Shown here in pieces: positions 41,433-49,171 of a stretch of DNA of 49,171 nt. A model generated the notes under the pieces. It had not been told where the DNA came from. It saw nothing but the letters and a program-made list of their open reading frames with translations, and searched no databases. Position numbers and translations under genes: made by a program. The stretch spans positions 1 through 49,171 of the forward strand of contig CALSAQ010000011.1 of assembly GCA_943372995.1 (NCBI GenBank). Direction: 5' to 3'. The first letter of the stretch is position 1. Each line of letters begins with the position of its first letter. This DNA is from CAJBVG01 sp943372995 (GTDB taxonomy: Bacteria > Bacteroidota > Bacteroidia > Sphingobacteriales > Sphingobacteriaceae).

Positions 41433-41981
41433 TTATTCAGCCGCAGTTTCTGATGCTTCAGCAGCTGGTGCTTCTGGAGCTTCTTCTGTGCTAGCTTCTG
41501 CTACTGGAGCCTCTTCTACTACTGGAGTATTTTTAGCTGCAATTGCTTTTGCTTTTTCTTCTTTCTGCTTAGATTCTAATGTTAAACGCGCTTTTTTAGC
41601 TTCTTCTTTAGAAGATACTAAGTTTGTTTTTTTCGCATTTACCTTAGCTGATTTTTCTTCCATCCAAGCTGCAAACTTAGCGTCTGCTTGCTCTTGCGTA
41701 ATTGCACCTTTAGTAACACCTATTTGTAAGTGTCTTTTGTACAAAATTCCTTTGTAAGATAAAATTGCTCTAGCAGTGTCCGTTGGTTGAGCACCATTAC
41801 CTAACCATTTAACTGCGCTGTCGGTGTTGATGTCAATTGTCGCTGGATTGGTATTAGGATTATAAGTCCCTAATTTTTCAATAAATTTACCATCCCTCGG
41901 AGCACGTGAATCCGCCACCACAATGTGATAAAAAGCTCTTGCTTTTTTACCATGTCTCTGTAATCTAATTTTTACTGGCAT
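41433..41981 (-). CDS. rpsP: 30S ribosomal protein S16 with long C-terminal tail
   Basis: Small-subunit assembly protein. Residues 1-80 are a standard S16 (MPVKIRLQRHGKKARAFYHI, ADSRAPRDGKFIEKLGTYNP, then WLGNGAQPTDTARAIL). The remaining 100 or so residues are a Lys-rich helix (EEKSAKVNAKKTNLVSSKEE, then KARLTLESKQKEEKAKA) and a low-complexity Ala/Glu tail, giving 182 residues instead of about 80-90. Such tails are common in Bacteroidota S16. First gene of the operon, with a promoter and a leader hairpin upstream. Confidence 0.96.
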   Translation of the reverse strand: MPVKIRLQRHGKKARAFYHIVVADSRAPRDGKFIEKLGTYNPNTNPATIDINTDSAVKWLGNGAQPTDTARAILSYKGILYKRHLQIGVTKGAITQEQADAKFAAWMEEKSAKVNAKKTNLVSSKEEAKKARLTLESKQKEEKAKAIAAKNTPVVEEAPVAEASTEEAPEAPAAEASETAAE

Positions 41982-42005
41982 GTGTTTAATTTTTTTATGT
42001 TAACT

Positions 42006-42026
42006 CCTCATTTCTCCACAATGAGG
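42006..42026 (-). promoter_or_regulatory. Hairpin in the rpsP leader
   Basis: CCTCATT and AATGAGG (42006-42012 and 42020-42026) pair around a 7-base loop. It sits between the rpsP -7 element and the start codon, so it is in the 5' leader of the operon. Possible control site; no known leader family recognised. Confidence 0.4.
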
Positions 42027-42030
42027 GCTG

Positions 42031-42062
42031 CAAAGATGTAATTTTTATTTTAATTTTCCAAT
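42031..42062 (-). promoter_or_regulatory. Promoter of the rpsP operon
   Basis: On the minus strand, ATTG (42059-42062), 20 bases, then CATCTTTG (42031-42038), each with one mismatch to the Bacteroidota boxes TTTG and TAnnTTTG. About 50 bases before the rpsP start, next to the leader hairpin. Confidence 0.5.
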
Positions 42063-42089
42063 AATACAATGATTACCAAGGCACAAAAA

Positions 42090-42121
42090 CTAAAAAACCC
42101 CGATAAATCGGGGTTTTTTAG
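42090..42121 (-). terminator. Strong terminator of the choice-of-anchor J gene
   Basis: A perfect 14-bp stem (42090-42103 with 42108-42121; CCCCGA/TCGGGG core flanked by A6 and T6, loop TAAA), 16 bases past the minus-strand stop. It separates this gene from the rpsP promoter downstream. Confidence 0.88.
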
Positions 42122-42137
42122 TTTAAAATCCAATAAA

Positions 42138-44573
42138 TTATTTGTTTACAATAACTTTTTGTGTTGCTACTGAATCTCCTGATTGTACTTTAATAAAGTA
42201 GAAACCATTCGCTTCATTAGATAAATCGATATTGAACTCACCGTTTGGTAAGTTTTCATAGCTATTAATCACTCTTCCCATCATATCTAATACTGTAATA
42301 GTGTAGTTATCTACCTCATTGCTTGAAATAGCTACATTAAACTGTCCATTAGAAGGGTTAGGATATACATTAACATCAGCCGCTAATGCTTTATTTTTGT
42401 TTATACCTACTGTAACTACATTACCGAAATTAGCACGTAAGAAAAATGTTCTAGATAATGTTGGTCCAAAAAATTCTGCTGGATTCCAAGTATTCCCAGC
42501 TATTACTGGTGAACGAACCCAAACTCTATTGTTTGTAAATATATTTGCTGATGTTGCAATAGTTAAAGCACTATCTAGTTCATTAATAGTAACCAGATAA
42601 TGTCCTGGTGTTAATACAAAACCACCATTTATAATAAAATTATATGTTCCTGCGGCGTTTGCTTTATAAGTTTTAGTAGTAAATAATGGTGTTTGTGCTG
42701 GAGATACTCCATTGAAATCCCACACTGAAATACTTACATTTCTTTCTATTCTACTACCTCTTAAAACAGCTGTTACAGATGTTAGTGTATCTGTACTAAT
42801 GATGTCGTATACCAATCCTAAATGTCCTGTAGAACCATCACCAATAGATATAGCTGAAGTACCAGCTGCATTATCATCTCTAGAATAAGTCGTATCAGAA
42901 ATTCTGAATGAACCAATTTGAGATGTGAAGCTATTGTTATTCACATCTTCTGCTTTTGTTATCGATACCGAAGTATTTAATGTTAAATTATATAAACCAG
43001 CTGTTTTTGGCAATGTAAATGTTTTTCCCATTGCAAATACTGCTTGTTGATTAGTTGCTGGTAAACCAGTAGTTACTGTTAAAGTATCTGAATAAACAAC
43101 ATTGTTACCATTTTTAATTTCAGCATATATGTAAGCTGTATCAGGTGTTGAAGCACCTAAATTTCCAACTACAACATTTACTAATGTTGGTACTGACAAT
43201 ACTTGTCTAGCTGGAACAGCTGAATATTCAGAAACACCAAATAAATTAACAGTACCTCCTTTTAACTCTAAATCGTATGCACTTGGTGCATATACTTTAA
43301 TATTATCAATAGATAATAAAAACTGATCTGTAGAATTGTTTCTAAAACCAACAAAAATTGTATCACCAACAAATGATGAGATATCAACTTTTCTTTCAGT
43401 TACAGCTGCATTTTCTGCGGCTATTGTAAATACTGCTGGATTAGCTTGTAAGCCTCCAATTGTTTTGGTTGAGTTCGAAACATATACTTCGTAACCATCT
43501 GGGAAGTCAGGATCAATCGCTTCACCATCCCAGCTTAAAAATACAGCTGAAGCAGTATCAGGTATAATAATAGTGTCAGTAATCATCCAATCGTCTGATG
43601 TTCCCATTGGCTCATACCAAGATGTGCTTATTGCTGAACTATCTGTGCTACCATCAGCTACAGCCGAATTCCATGCATTTGGGAATAGTGTAGAGATTGC
43701 TGCTGCTACAGTATTGCCGTCGTTATCAATAATTGAAAAATCCGCCGGAATTCCATCGTTAAAATCTTCAAAATAATAAACGTCTTGTTGTGGTGCTGGA
43801 GTTGGTGCTTGTAATTCTACAACAGGAAATATTGCTAATGCAATATCTAAATCCCAGTTTGCTGGATCTCCAAATGAATGGTATGTGTTATCATTCCACT
43901 CTTCCCAAGTATGTGTAACCGCATTTGCAAAATCTCCATCATCAGTAGTAATTAAACCTACTGTATCTGTTCCACCATAGGTAAACGAAATACCTGCGTA
44001 AAAGATTTTATTTGACGGAATTTGAACAGGATTTGCGAAAGTTACAGTTGTTAAACCATTTGCAGTTGTTGTATCGATATCCGAATAAGGCACATCAACC
44101 GTTCCTAATACATTACCTGGTTCACCTGCATTGTCAGACCAAATTTTAACGCTAACCACACTTGTTGGTGATCCGTTTTTTGCTCCAAAAGCCAAGATTA
44201 CTTTGTTAATTGTTCCTGATGATGTGATGCCATAGTTTGCATCAAATCTTTGCATTTTTGCTAAATCTCCATAACCATTGTGTCCAGAAACATAACCACC
44301 GTTTGTTGAACGAAACAAAGTTGGCGTTCCCACAAAGTGACTTGATATAGTATCAATCGTGGTTGTTCCTTTTTGAAACTTGCCTTTTGATTTTAAATTT
44401 AATTTAGCTGGTAAGCTTTTACCAACCTGTTTGTTTACGTTTTGATTTTCAAGTACTAAACCTAGTGATGGGGTTTGGTTACTCGTAGAAAAAAACTTCT
44501 TTGATGGTGCATTTTGAGCAAATGTACTGCCCACTATTGCCATCGCGCTGAATAAGAATAAAACTTTTTTCAT
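42138..44573 (-). CDS. Large T9SS-sorted protein with choice-of-anchor J domain
   Basis: Secreted protein of 811 residues. Signal peptide about 1-19 (STFAQ). The region 60-255 is beta-rich, with IDTISSHFVGTPTLFRSTNGG. The choice-of-anchor J (cleaved-adhesin/MAM-like) domain covers about 265-430: YYFEDFNDGIPADFSIIDND, WYEPMGTSDDWMITDTIII, FVGFRNNSTDQFLLSIDNIKV. A third region (450-725) has Ig-like strands. The final 75 residues are a type A T9SS tail (VYPNPSNGQFNVAI, VLDMMGRVI, GFYFIKV). In this family such domains are carried by adhesins and by gingipain-type peptidases, but no peptidase motif is visible here. It lies between the terminators at 42090 and 44668, a single-gene unit. Confidence 0.87.
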   Translation of the reverse strand: MKKVLFLFSAMAIVGSTFAQNAPSKKFFSTSNQTPSLGLVLENQNVNKQVGKSLPAKLNLKSKGKFQKGTTTIDTISSHFVGTPTLFRSTNGGYVSGHNGYGDLAKMQRFDANYGITSSGTINKVILAFGAKNGSPTSVVSVKIWSDNAGEPGNVLGTVDVPYSDIDTTTANGLTTVTFANPVQIPSNKIFYAGISFTYGGTDTVGLITTDDGDFANAVTHTWEEWNDNTYHSFGDPANWDLDIALAIFPVVELQAPTPAPQQDVYYFEDFNDGIPADFSIIDNDGNTVAAAISTLFPNAWNSAVADGSTDSSAISTSWYEPMGTSDDWMITDTIIIPDTASAVFLSWDGEAIDPDFPDGYEVYVSNSTKTIGGLQANPAVFTIAAENAAVTERKVDISSFVGDTIFVGFRNNSTDQFLLSIDNIKVYAPSAYDLELKGGTVNLFGVSEYSAVPARQVLSVPTLVNVVVGNLGASTPDTAYIYAEIKNGNNVVYSDTLTVTTGLPATNQQAVFAMGKTFTLPKTAGLYNLTLNTSVSITKAEDVNNNSFTSQIGSFRISDTTYSRDDNAAGTSAISIGDGSTGHLGLVYDIISTDTLTSVTAVLRGSRIERNVSISVWDFNGVSPAQTPLFTTKTYKANAAGTYNFIINGGFVLTPGHYLVTINELDSALTIATSANIFTNNRVWVRSPVIAGNTWNPAEFFGPTLSRTFFLRANFGNVVTVGINKNKALAADVNVYPNPSNGQFNVAISSNEVDNYTITVLDMMGRVINSYENLPNGEFNIDLSNEANGFYFIKVQSGDSVATQKVIVNK

Positions 44574-44667
44574 AGATAACTATTGATTTAAAATAAATAA
44601 AGATGCTAATTAACAAAAAACATGCCTTAATCTGCGGTTTTTGTCAAAAATCTGTTATAAATGAAAA

Positions 44668-44688
44668 AAGCCGACTATAAGTCGGCTT
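44668..44688 (-). terminator. Terminator of ffh
   Basis: AAGCCGACT (44668-44676) pairs perfectly with AGTCGGCTT (44680-44688), loop of 3. Reading the minus strand, the stem is followed by further T. It lies 26 bases past the ffh stop. Confidence 0.8.
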
Positions 44689-44714
44689 AAACAGTATTTA
44701 TTCACCTTGATAAT

Positions 44715-46052
44715 TTATCGGGTCATTTTACCAAATGGATTGTTTCTCATCATTTTCATTGGGTTGTTACCTCCATTAAACATTTTCATCATCTTTTTCA
44801 TATCCTCAAACTGTTTTAGCAATTTGTTTACTTCCTCTATCGTTCTACCACTCCCACTTGCAATTCTCTTTTTACGGTTTCCATTTATAAGATCTGGCTG
44901 TTCTCTCTCTTGTGGTGTCATCGATTGAATAATTGCTTCTATGTGTTTAAATGCATCATCACTAATGTCTATATCTTTTACCATTTTCCCCATACCAGGT
45001 ATCATTCCCATCAGGTCTTTCAGATTTCCCATCTTTTTGATTTGTTGCAACTGATTTAAAAAGTCGCTGAAATCAAATTGATTCTTTCTGATTTTTTTCT
45101 GAAGCTTTGCTGCTTCTTCTTCATCAAATTGTTGCTGTGCCCTTTCTACTAAAGATACCACATCACCCATACCCAAAATCCTCGATGCCATCCTATCTGG
45201 ATAGAATACATCAATCGCTTCCATTTTTTCACCGGTACCAATAAATTTAATCGGTTTGTTAACTACCGCCTTTATTGTTATTGCCGCCCCACCTCTGGTA
45301 TCGCCATCTAACTTGGTTAAAACAACTCCATCAAAATCTAATCGGTCGTTAAATGCTTTAGCTGTGTTAACTGCATCCTGACCAGTCATCGAGTCTACAA
45401 CAAATAAAATTTCATTTGGCTTTATGCTCGACTTTACCCTAGCAATTTCATCCATCATTTGCTCATCAACAGCAAGTCGTCCTGCAGTATCCACAATAAC
45501 AACATTACAGCCACTTGCTTTAGCTTTACGAATTCCTTCTTGAGCTATAGAAACAGGATCTTTACTTTCAAAATCTGTATGTGCTGCTACTCCAATCTGC
45601 TCTGATAATATTTTCAATTGCTCAATCGCAGCTGGTCTATATACGTCTGCTGCAACTAACATTGGTGTTTTTCCTTTAGATTTTAAATAGTTAGCCAGTT
45701 TTCCAGAAAATGTTGTTTTACCAGATCCTTGTAAACCAGCAATCAAAATTATACTTGGGTTTGCCTTTAAATCTATATCCGTTTTCTCTCCACCCATTAA
45801 GGCAACCAACTCGTCGTTAACTATTTTAATCATTAACTGGCCTGGAGATATTGAAGTAAGAACATTTTCTCCTAAGGCTTTTTCTTTAACTTTATCGGTA
45901 AATTCTTTGGCTATTTTATAGTTTACATCGGCATCCAATAATGCTTTCCTAACTTCTTTTAACGTTTCTGCAACGTTAATTTCCGTTATTTTCCCTTGTC
46001 CTTTTAATACCTTAAATGCCCTATCGAGCTTATCACTTAAATTCTCAAACAT
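44715..46052 (-). CDS. ffh: Signal recognition particle protein Ffh
   Basis: GTPase that binds 4.5S RNA and hydrophobic signal sequences and delivers ribosomes to the membrane via FtsY. The 445-residue protein has all parts. The N domain comes first. The G domain has P-loop GLQGSGKTTFSGKLA, DVYRPAAIEQLKIL, the VIVDTAGRLAVDE switch and TKLDGDTRGGAA. The closing LGMGDVVSLVERAQ is followed by a Met-rich M domain with GSGRTIEEVNKLLKQF, the RNA-binding helix-turn, and a C terminus rich in Met, Lys and Asn. A full -7 promoter element lies 25 bases upstream. Confidence 0.97.
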   Translation of the reverse strand: MFENLSDKLDRAFKVLKGQGKITEINVAETLKEVRKALLDADVNYKIAKEFTDKVKEKALGENVLTSISPGQLMIKIVNDELVALMGGEKTDIDLKANPSIILIAGLQGSGKTTFSGKLANYLKSKGKTPMLVAADVYRPAAIEQLKILSEQIGVAAHTDFESKDPVSIAQEGIRKAKASGCNVVIVDTAGRLAVDEQMMDEIARVKSSIKPNEILFVVDSMTGQDAVNTAKAFNDRLDFDGVVLTKLDGDTRGGAAITIKAVVNKPIKFIGTGEKMEAIDVFYPDRMASRILGMGDVVSLVERAQQQFDEEEAAKLQKKIRKNQFDFSDFLNQLQQIKKMGNLKDLMGMIPGMGKMVKDIDISDDAFKHIEAIIQSMTPQEREQPDLINGNRKKRIASGSGRTIEEVNKLLKQFEDMKKMMKMFNGGNNPMKMMRNNPFGKMTR

Positions 46053-46077
46053 CTTTATTCTACTTAATTACAGTGGG

Positions 46078-46085
46078 CAAAGTTA
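46078..46085 (-). promoter_or_regulatory. Bacteroidota -7 element before ffh
   Basis: Reads TAACTTTG on the minus strand, a full TAnnTTTG match 25 bases before the ffh start. A TTTA stands 18 bases further upstream as a fair -33 box, so this is one of the better promoters in the window. Confidence 0.55.
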
Positions 46086-46208
46086 ACAAACATTCCTTGT
46101 TTTTAAACCCCCATGCCTTATTTATGTTAATAGTTTTTGTTTTTTTTGCTCATATTTAAAAAATGAAATTTAGAGCTCTTGCTCTTTGGCTTTTATTACT
46201 TTTGTTTT

Positions 46209-47594
46209 ATGATGAATATATTGTTTTTATTAATTGGTCTTGGTGCTGGTTTCCTTATAGGTAAGTTTATTACTAAATCCAACAAACCCCTAGGATTGAA
46301 TGATCAAGAATTATCGGATTTAAAAACGCAAAAAGCAATCTTAGAGGAAAAACTAAAAGATCAAGAAAAAACAAATACAGTTTTTTCTCAAGAACTAAAA
46401 AATCAAATTAGCGAATTAAAAACAGAACTCGAAAACGAACGTCAGAAACTTTCTGAAGCAAGTAAATCTCTAGAACAATCGAGAACTTATTTTAAAGCTC
46501 AAGATGAAAAACTAAAAGAACAAAAATTACAAATAGAAGAACTGCAATTAAAACTCACAAAAGATTTCGAAAACATTGCAAGTAAAATTTTAACAGAAAA
46601 CTCTTCAAAATTTACAGAGCAAAACAAAACAAATCTCGATGGAATTTTAAATCCTTTGAGAGAACGAATAAAAGACTTTGAAGAAAAAGTTGATAAAGCT
46701 TATAAGTCAGAATCCGCTGAGCGAAATACATTGAAAGGTAGTATCGAAGAGTTAATGCGTCTAAATAAACAAATTTCGGAAGAGGCTAATAATTTAACGA
46801 ATGCTCTAAAAGGTGATACAAAAAAACAAGGAAACTGGGGTGAGTTTATTCTCGAAAAAATACTCGAAAGTTCTGGACTTATCGAAGGAGAAAACTATAC
46901 ACTTCAAGGTAAGGGTTTAAGTTTAGTTGATGACGATGGAAACAGATATCAACCCGATGTTATAATTAACCTTCCTGATAATAAACATTTAGTAATAGAC
47001 TCTAAAGTTTCACTTGTTGCTTATGAAAAACTATTAAATGCAAATACAGAAGAAGAAAGAGAAAAATATATTAAAGAACACATTGCATCTATAAAGGCAC
47101 ATGTGCAGGGATTAAGTATTAAAAGTTACCAAGATTTAATCGGTATACATTCTCCTGATTTTGTCTTGTTATTTATTCCAATAGAATCTTCATTTAGTGT
47201 TGCTTCTCAATACGACAGAGATTTGTTCGAGTTTGCATGGTCGCGTAGAATTGTTTTGGTAAGTCCATCAACATTATTAGCTACACTTAAAACCGTATCG
47301 TCTGTTTGGAAGCAAGAAAAGCATACTAAAAATGCTTTAGAAATTGCTAAAAAAGCTGGACTACTTTACGATAAGTTTGTTGGTTTTATCGACGACTTAA
47401 AAAAGATGGGTGATCAATTGGGTAAAGCTCAAGAAAGCTATAATGCAGCATTTGGAAAACTTCATGAAGGAAAAGGAAGCTTAACCAATAGTGTAGAATC
47501 TTTACGTGTTTTAGGATTAAAAACTAAAAAGAAAATTGATAGAAATTTATTAGATGAAGATTTAGATACTCCACTTGATACAGAAGAGGAATAA
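46209..47594 (+). CDS. rmuC: RmuC-family DNA recombination protein
   Basis: RmuC limits DNA inversions in E. coli; its biochemical role is not settled. The 461 residues, starting at ATG 46209 (46212 is equally possible, and the frame runs back to 46179), begin with one membrane span (about 3-20). A long coiled-coil follows (about 35-215, Lys/Glu/Leu/Gln heptads). The RmuC domain comes next: KQGNWGEFILEKILESSGL, DVIINLPDNKHLVIDSKVS, VLLFIPIESSF and IVLVSPSTLLATLKTV. All family landmarks are present, at usual length. It faces the T9SS hydrolase gene across a bidirectional terminator. Confidence 0.94.
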   Translation: MMNILFLLIGLGAGFLIGKFITKSNKPLGLNDQELSDLKTQKAILEEKLKDQEKTNTVFSQELKNQISELKTELENERQKLSEASKSLEQSRTYFKAQDEKLKEQKLQIEELQLKLTKDFENIASKILTENSSKFTEQNKTNLDGILNPLRERIKDFEEKVDKAYKSESAERNTLKGSIEELMRLNKQISEEANNLTNALKGDTKKQGNWGEFILEKILESSGLIEGENYTLQGKGLSLVDDDGNRYQPDVIINLPDNKHLVIDSKVSLVAYEKLLNANTEEEREKYIKEHIASIKAHVQGLSIKSYQDLIGIHSPDFVLLFIPIESSFSVASQYDRDLFEFAWSRRIVLVSPSTLLATLKTVSSVWKQEKHTKNALEIAKKAGLLYDKFVGFIDDLKKMGDQLGKAQESYNAAFGKLHEGKGSLTNSVESLRVLGLKTKKKIDRNLLDEDLDTPLDTEEE

Positions 47595-47613
47595 ATCCAA
47601 TATGTTATTAAAC

Positions 47614-47649
47614 AAAAAAGCCTTCCCGAAAATACGAGAAGGCTTTTTT
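47614..47649. terminator. Bidirectional terminator between rmuC and the T9SS hydrolase gene
   Basis: A perfect 12-bp stem, AAAAAAGCCTTC (47614-47625) with GAAGGCTTTTTT (47638-47649), has A and T runs on both sides. It lies between two converging stops. Confidence 0.85.
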
Positions 47650-47665
47650 ATTTATTTGAAACTAA

Positions 47666-49132
47666 TTATTTGTTAATGATTAGCTTTTCAACCATAGATT
47701 CTGAACCGTTGTAAATTCTTACAAAATATACTCCGTTAGTTAAACCTGTAGTTTCAATAACTTTTTTGCTTTCTGCAATTATTTTCTCTTCTAATACTAC
47801 TCTTCCCATTGCATCTAAAATTACAACTGAAAACTTATCGTTATTAATTGATGGTATTTCAATTGTTAAGTTTGATGATGCTGGATTTGGATATAGTTTT
47901 ACATTTTCTTTTGATAATGTATTTACACCTGTGTTTAAATCGAATAAAATTCTTTTCATTCTAGGTGCAAAGAATGCTTGTACTGTATCTATATATAATA
48001 ATGCTCTTGATTTCGACATCATTGGATTTGATGCTAAACCATTTGCACTAAACGGATCTGCTGGATCCCACCATTCCCATGGACCAGATGCGTTAGCTGC
48101 TCCATTAATGCGGAATAATGCAGGATTTCCTTCTGAATATAAATCCGCAGCTACTGAAACTGGATCAGTAAATGCTGGTGCTTTTAAATCATCATTGATT
48201 CCTAATCTGTTTGCTCTACGAGCTATGTCTCTTGCACCACTCACCTCAACAACAAACAATGGCGGTTGTGTTCCTGGTACATATACACCACCAGTAGTAT
48301 ATGGTGCAAACGGATCTAGTTTTCCTTGCATACAAACAATTGGCATATCTCCAGCTTCCATCCAAGATGAATCACCCATAGCTCCACCAAAATTAACTAC
48401 CATATTAAACTTAGATGAATAACCTACATGATTGTCAGCTTTGTTAACAGCAGAGTTACCACCATAACCTTCAAAATCTCCAGTAACTTGTGGTAATACA
48501 TAAGGAGTGTTGGTTGATTGATTTATAAATTTCTGTAATTGTATTTCTGATAATTTATCTAAAGTAGCTGCTGCCAAAGCAACATAACCACCTGAACCTT
48601 GTCCACACATTACAATTCTGTTTGTATCCACTTTATAAGTAGAGAAACTTGTAGCTCCCATAAAACGGAAATACCTAACAGCAACTTTTGCATCTTGCAT
48701 TGCACGATATACTGCATTTAAAATTGTTCCCGTACGTGTATCTTGATCTCCTTGAGGGTTCCATCCAGTACGGTATGCAACTGCTGCAACAACATATCCT
48801 TTTTTAGCAAATTGCTTACACATCTCAACCGATGTACTGTCAAGCTTAGATCCAGTAGGTAATTGATTTACTCCTTTAGGTAAAAAACTTCCAGTATGTA
48901 AATAAATAACTAAAGGACGTGCTGAAGCCGTATCTCCAGTTGGTTCATAGAAGTCGAGTTTTAAATCTGTTAATACTGGCGCTCCTGTTAATACCGAAAA
49001 GTTTTGTCCAAATACAACGTTTGAGGTAACGGTTACATCTGAAAAAACTGACGATACGTAGCGTTGTGCTATTGCATTCGTTGTAAAAAACGATACTGCC
49101 AATAACGTTAATACTTGTAAACGTTTTTTCAT
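47666..49132 (-). CDS. Alpha/beta hydrolase with T9SS sorting domain
   Basis: Secreted hydrolase, probably an esterase of the carboxylesterase/BD-FAE-like group, 488 residues. A signal peptide (about 1-22, TNAIAQ) is followed by the hydrolase core. The oxyanion region is LVIYLHTGSF at about 74-83, the helix KQFAKKGYVVAAVAYRTGW is typical, and the nucleophile elbow GQGSGG contains Ser180. QGKLDPFAP probably carries the acid, and I could not place the His with confidence. The last 80 residues are a type A T9SS tail (LYPNPASSNLTIEI, VILDAMGRVVLEE, GVYFVRIYNG). The substrate is unknown. The gene is cut off from rmuC by a terminator, and its promoter may lie beyond 49171. Confidence 0.85.
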   Translation of the reverse strand: MKKRLQVLTLLAVSFFTTNAIAQRYVSSVFSDVTVTSNVVFGQNFSVLTGAPVLTDLKLDFYEPTGDTASARPLVIYLHTGSFLPKGVNQLPTGSKLDSTSVEMCKQFAKKGYVVAAVAYRTGWNPQGDQDTRTGTILNAVYRAMQDAKVAVRYFRFMGATSFSTYKVDTNRIVMCGQGSGGYVALAAATLDKLSEIQLQKFINQSTNTPYVLPQVTGDFEGYGGNSAVNKADNHVGYSSKFNMVVNFGGAMGDSSWMEAGDMPIVCMQGKLDPFAPYTTGGVYVPGTQPPLFVVEVSGARDIARRANRLGINDDLKAPAFTDPVSVAADLYSEGNPALFRINGAANASGPWEWWDPADPFSANGLASNPMMSKSRALLYIDTVQAFFAPRMKRILFDLNTGVNTLSKENVKLYPNPASSNLTIEIPSINNDKFSVVILDAMGRVVLEEKIIAESKKVIETTGLTNGVYFVRIYNGSESMVEKLIINK

Positions 49133-49171
49133 AAAATTGGGTTTTAGTAATTTATTATATAAATATATAGA

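Noticed and set aside
1..49171. CRISPR arrays, rRNA, tRNA, phage or transposase genes.
   Set aside because: I found no regularly spaced direct repeats, no tRNA T-loop/acceptor pairs in the gaps, and no integrase or transposase motifs. tRNA search by eye is limited, so a covariance-model scan would be the proper test.

Overview
This AT-rich window comes from a member of the phylum Bacteroidota, probably a free-living, respiring one. The signs are: eight proteins ending in a type IX secretion system (T9SS, Por) type A sorting domain; promoter elements of the Bacteroidota form TAnnTTTG; no clear Shine-Dalgarno sequences before most genes; a three-subunit succinate dehydrogenase with a single cytochrome b subunit; and family variants typical of the phylum (DUF5686 outer-membrane protein, S16 with a long Ala/Glu tail, choice-of-anchor V and J proteins). 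I cannot fix the order or genus. I saw no rRNA, tRNA, CRISPR array, phage gene or insertion sequence.

Layout. 1-9.9 kb: S9 peptidase, a 40-residue membrane peptide missed by length cut-offs, a DUF5686 barrel protein, a frameshifted NUDIX hydrolase, an M1 aminopeptidase, exodeoxyribonuclease VII (xseBA), an HExxH protein and a TonB C-terminal-domain protein. 9.9-13.4 kb: sdhC-sdhA-sdhB. 13.6-24.0 kb: a surface-protein region with two Kelch-like T9SS proteins, a LytS/LytR-type two-component system, a small lipoprotein and three tandem paralogues of an uncharacterised ~540-residue T9SS family. 24.0-28.5 kb: a cyanophycin module, with cyanophycin synthetase (cphA) divergent from cyanophycinase (cphB) and a plant-type isoaspartyl peptidase/asparaginase. 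It can make the Asp-Arg storage polymer, cut it to beta-Asp-Arg and split the dipeptide. An SDR oxidoreductase follows cphA, and an FAD amine/amino-acid oxidase-like gene faces it.

30.5-35.8 kb: a YugP-type membrane protease with a sigma-54-like promoter, apaG, a dihydrouridine synthase, then a run of CPBP protease, DUF2007, cdsA and psd (phosphatidylethanolamine synthesis), and a small exported Cys/Lys-rich peptide. 35.8-39.1 kb: a choice-of-anchor V T9SS protein, an MscS channel and a Glu/Leu/Phe/Val dehydrogenase. 39.1-42.1 kb: the rpsP-rimM-trmD-rplS operon, interrupted between rimM and trmD by a small secreted regulatory-domain protein. 42.1-49.1 kb: a choice-of-anchor J T9SS protein, ffh, rmuC and an alpha/beta hydrolase carrying a T9SS tail.

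No gene-free stretch exceeds 300 bases. The longest, 13385-13670, holds the sdhC promoter and a 34-base palindrome and nothing else I can support. Most convergent gene ends carry clear hairpin terminators. The best candidates for undescribed biology are the tandem T9SS trio with its lipoprotein, Kelch and LytTR neighbours, and the 40-residue peptide. Function for both is inferred only from sequence features and position.
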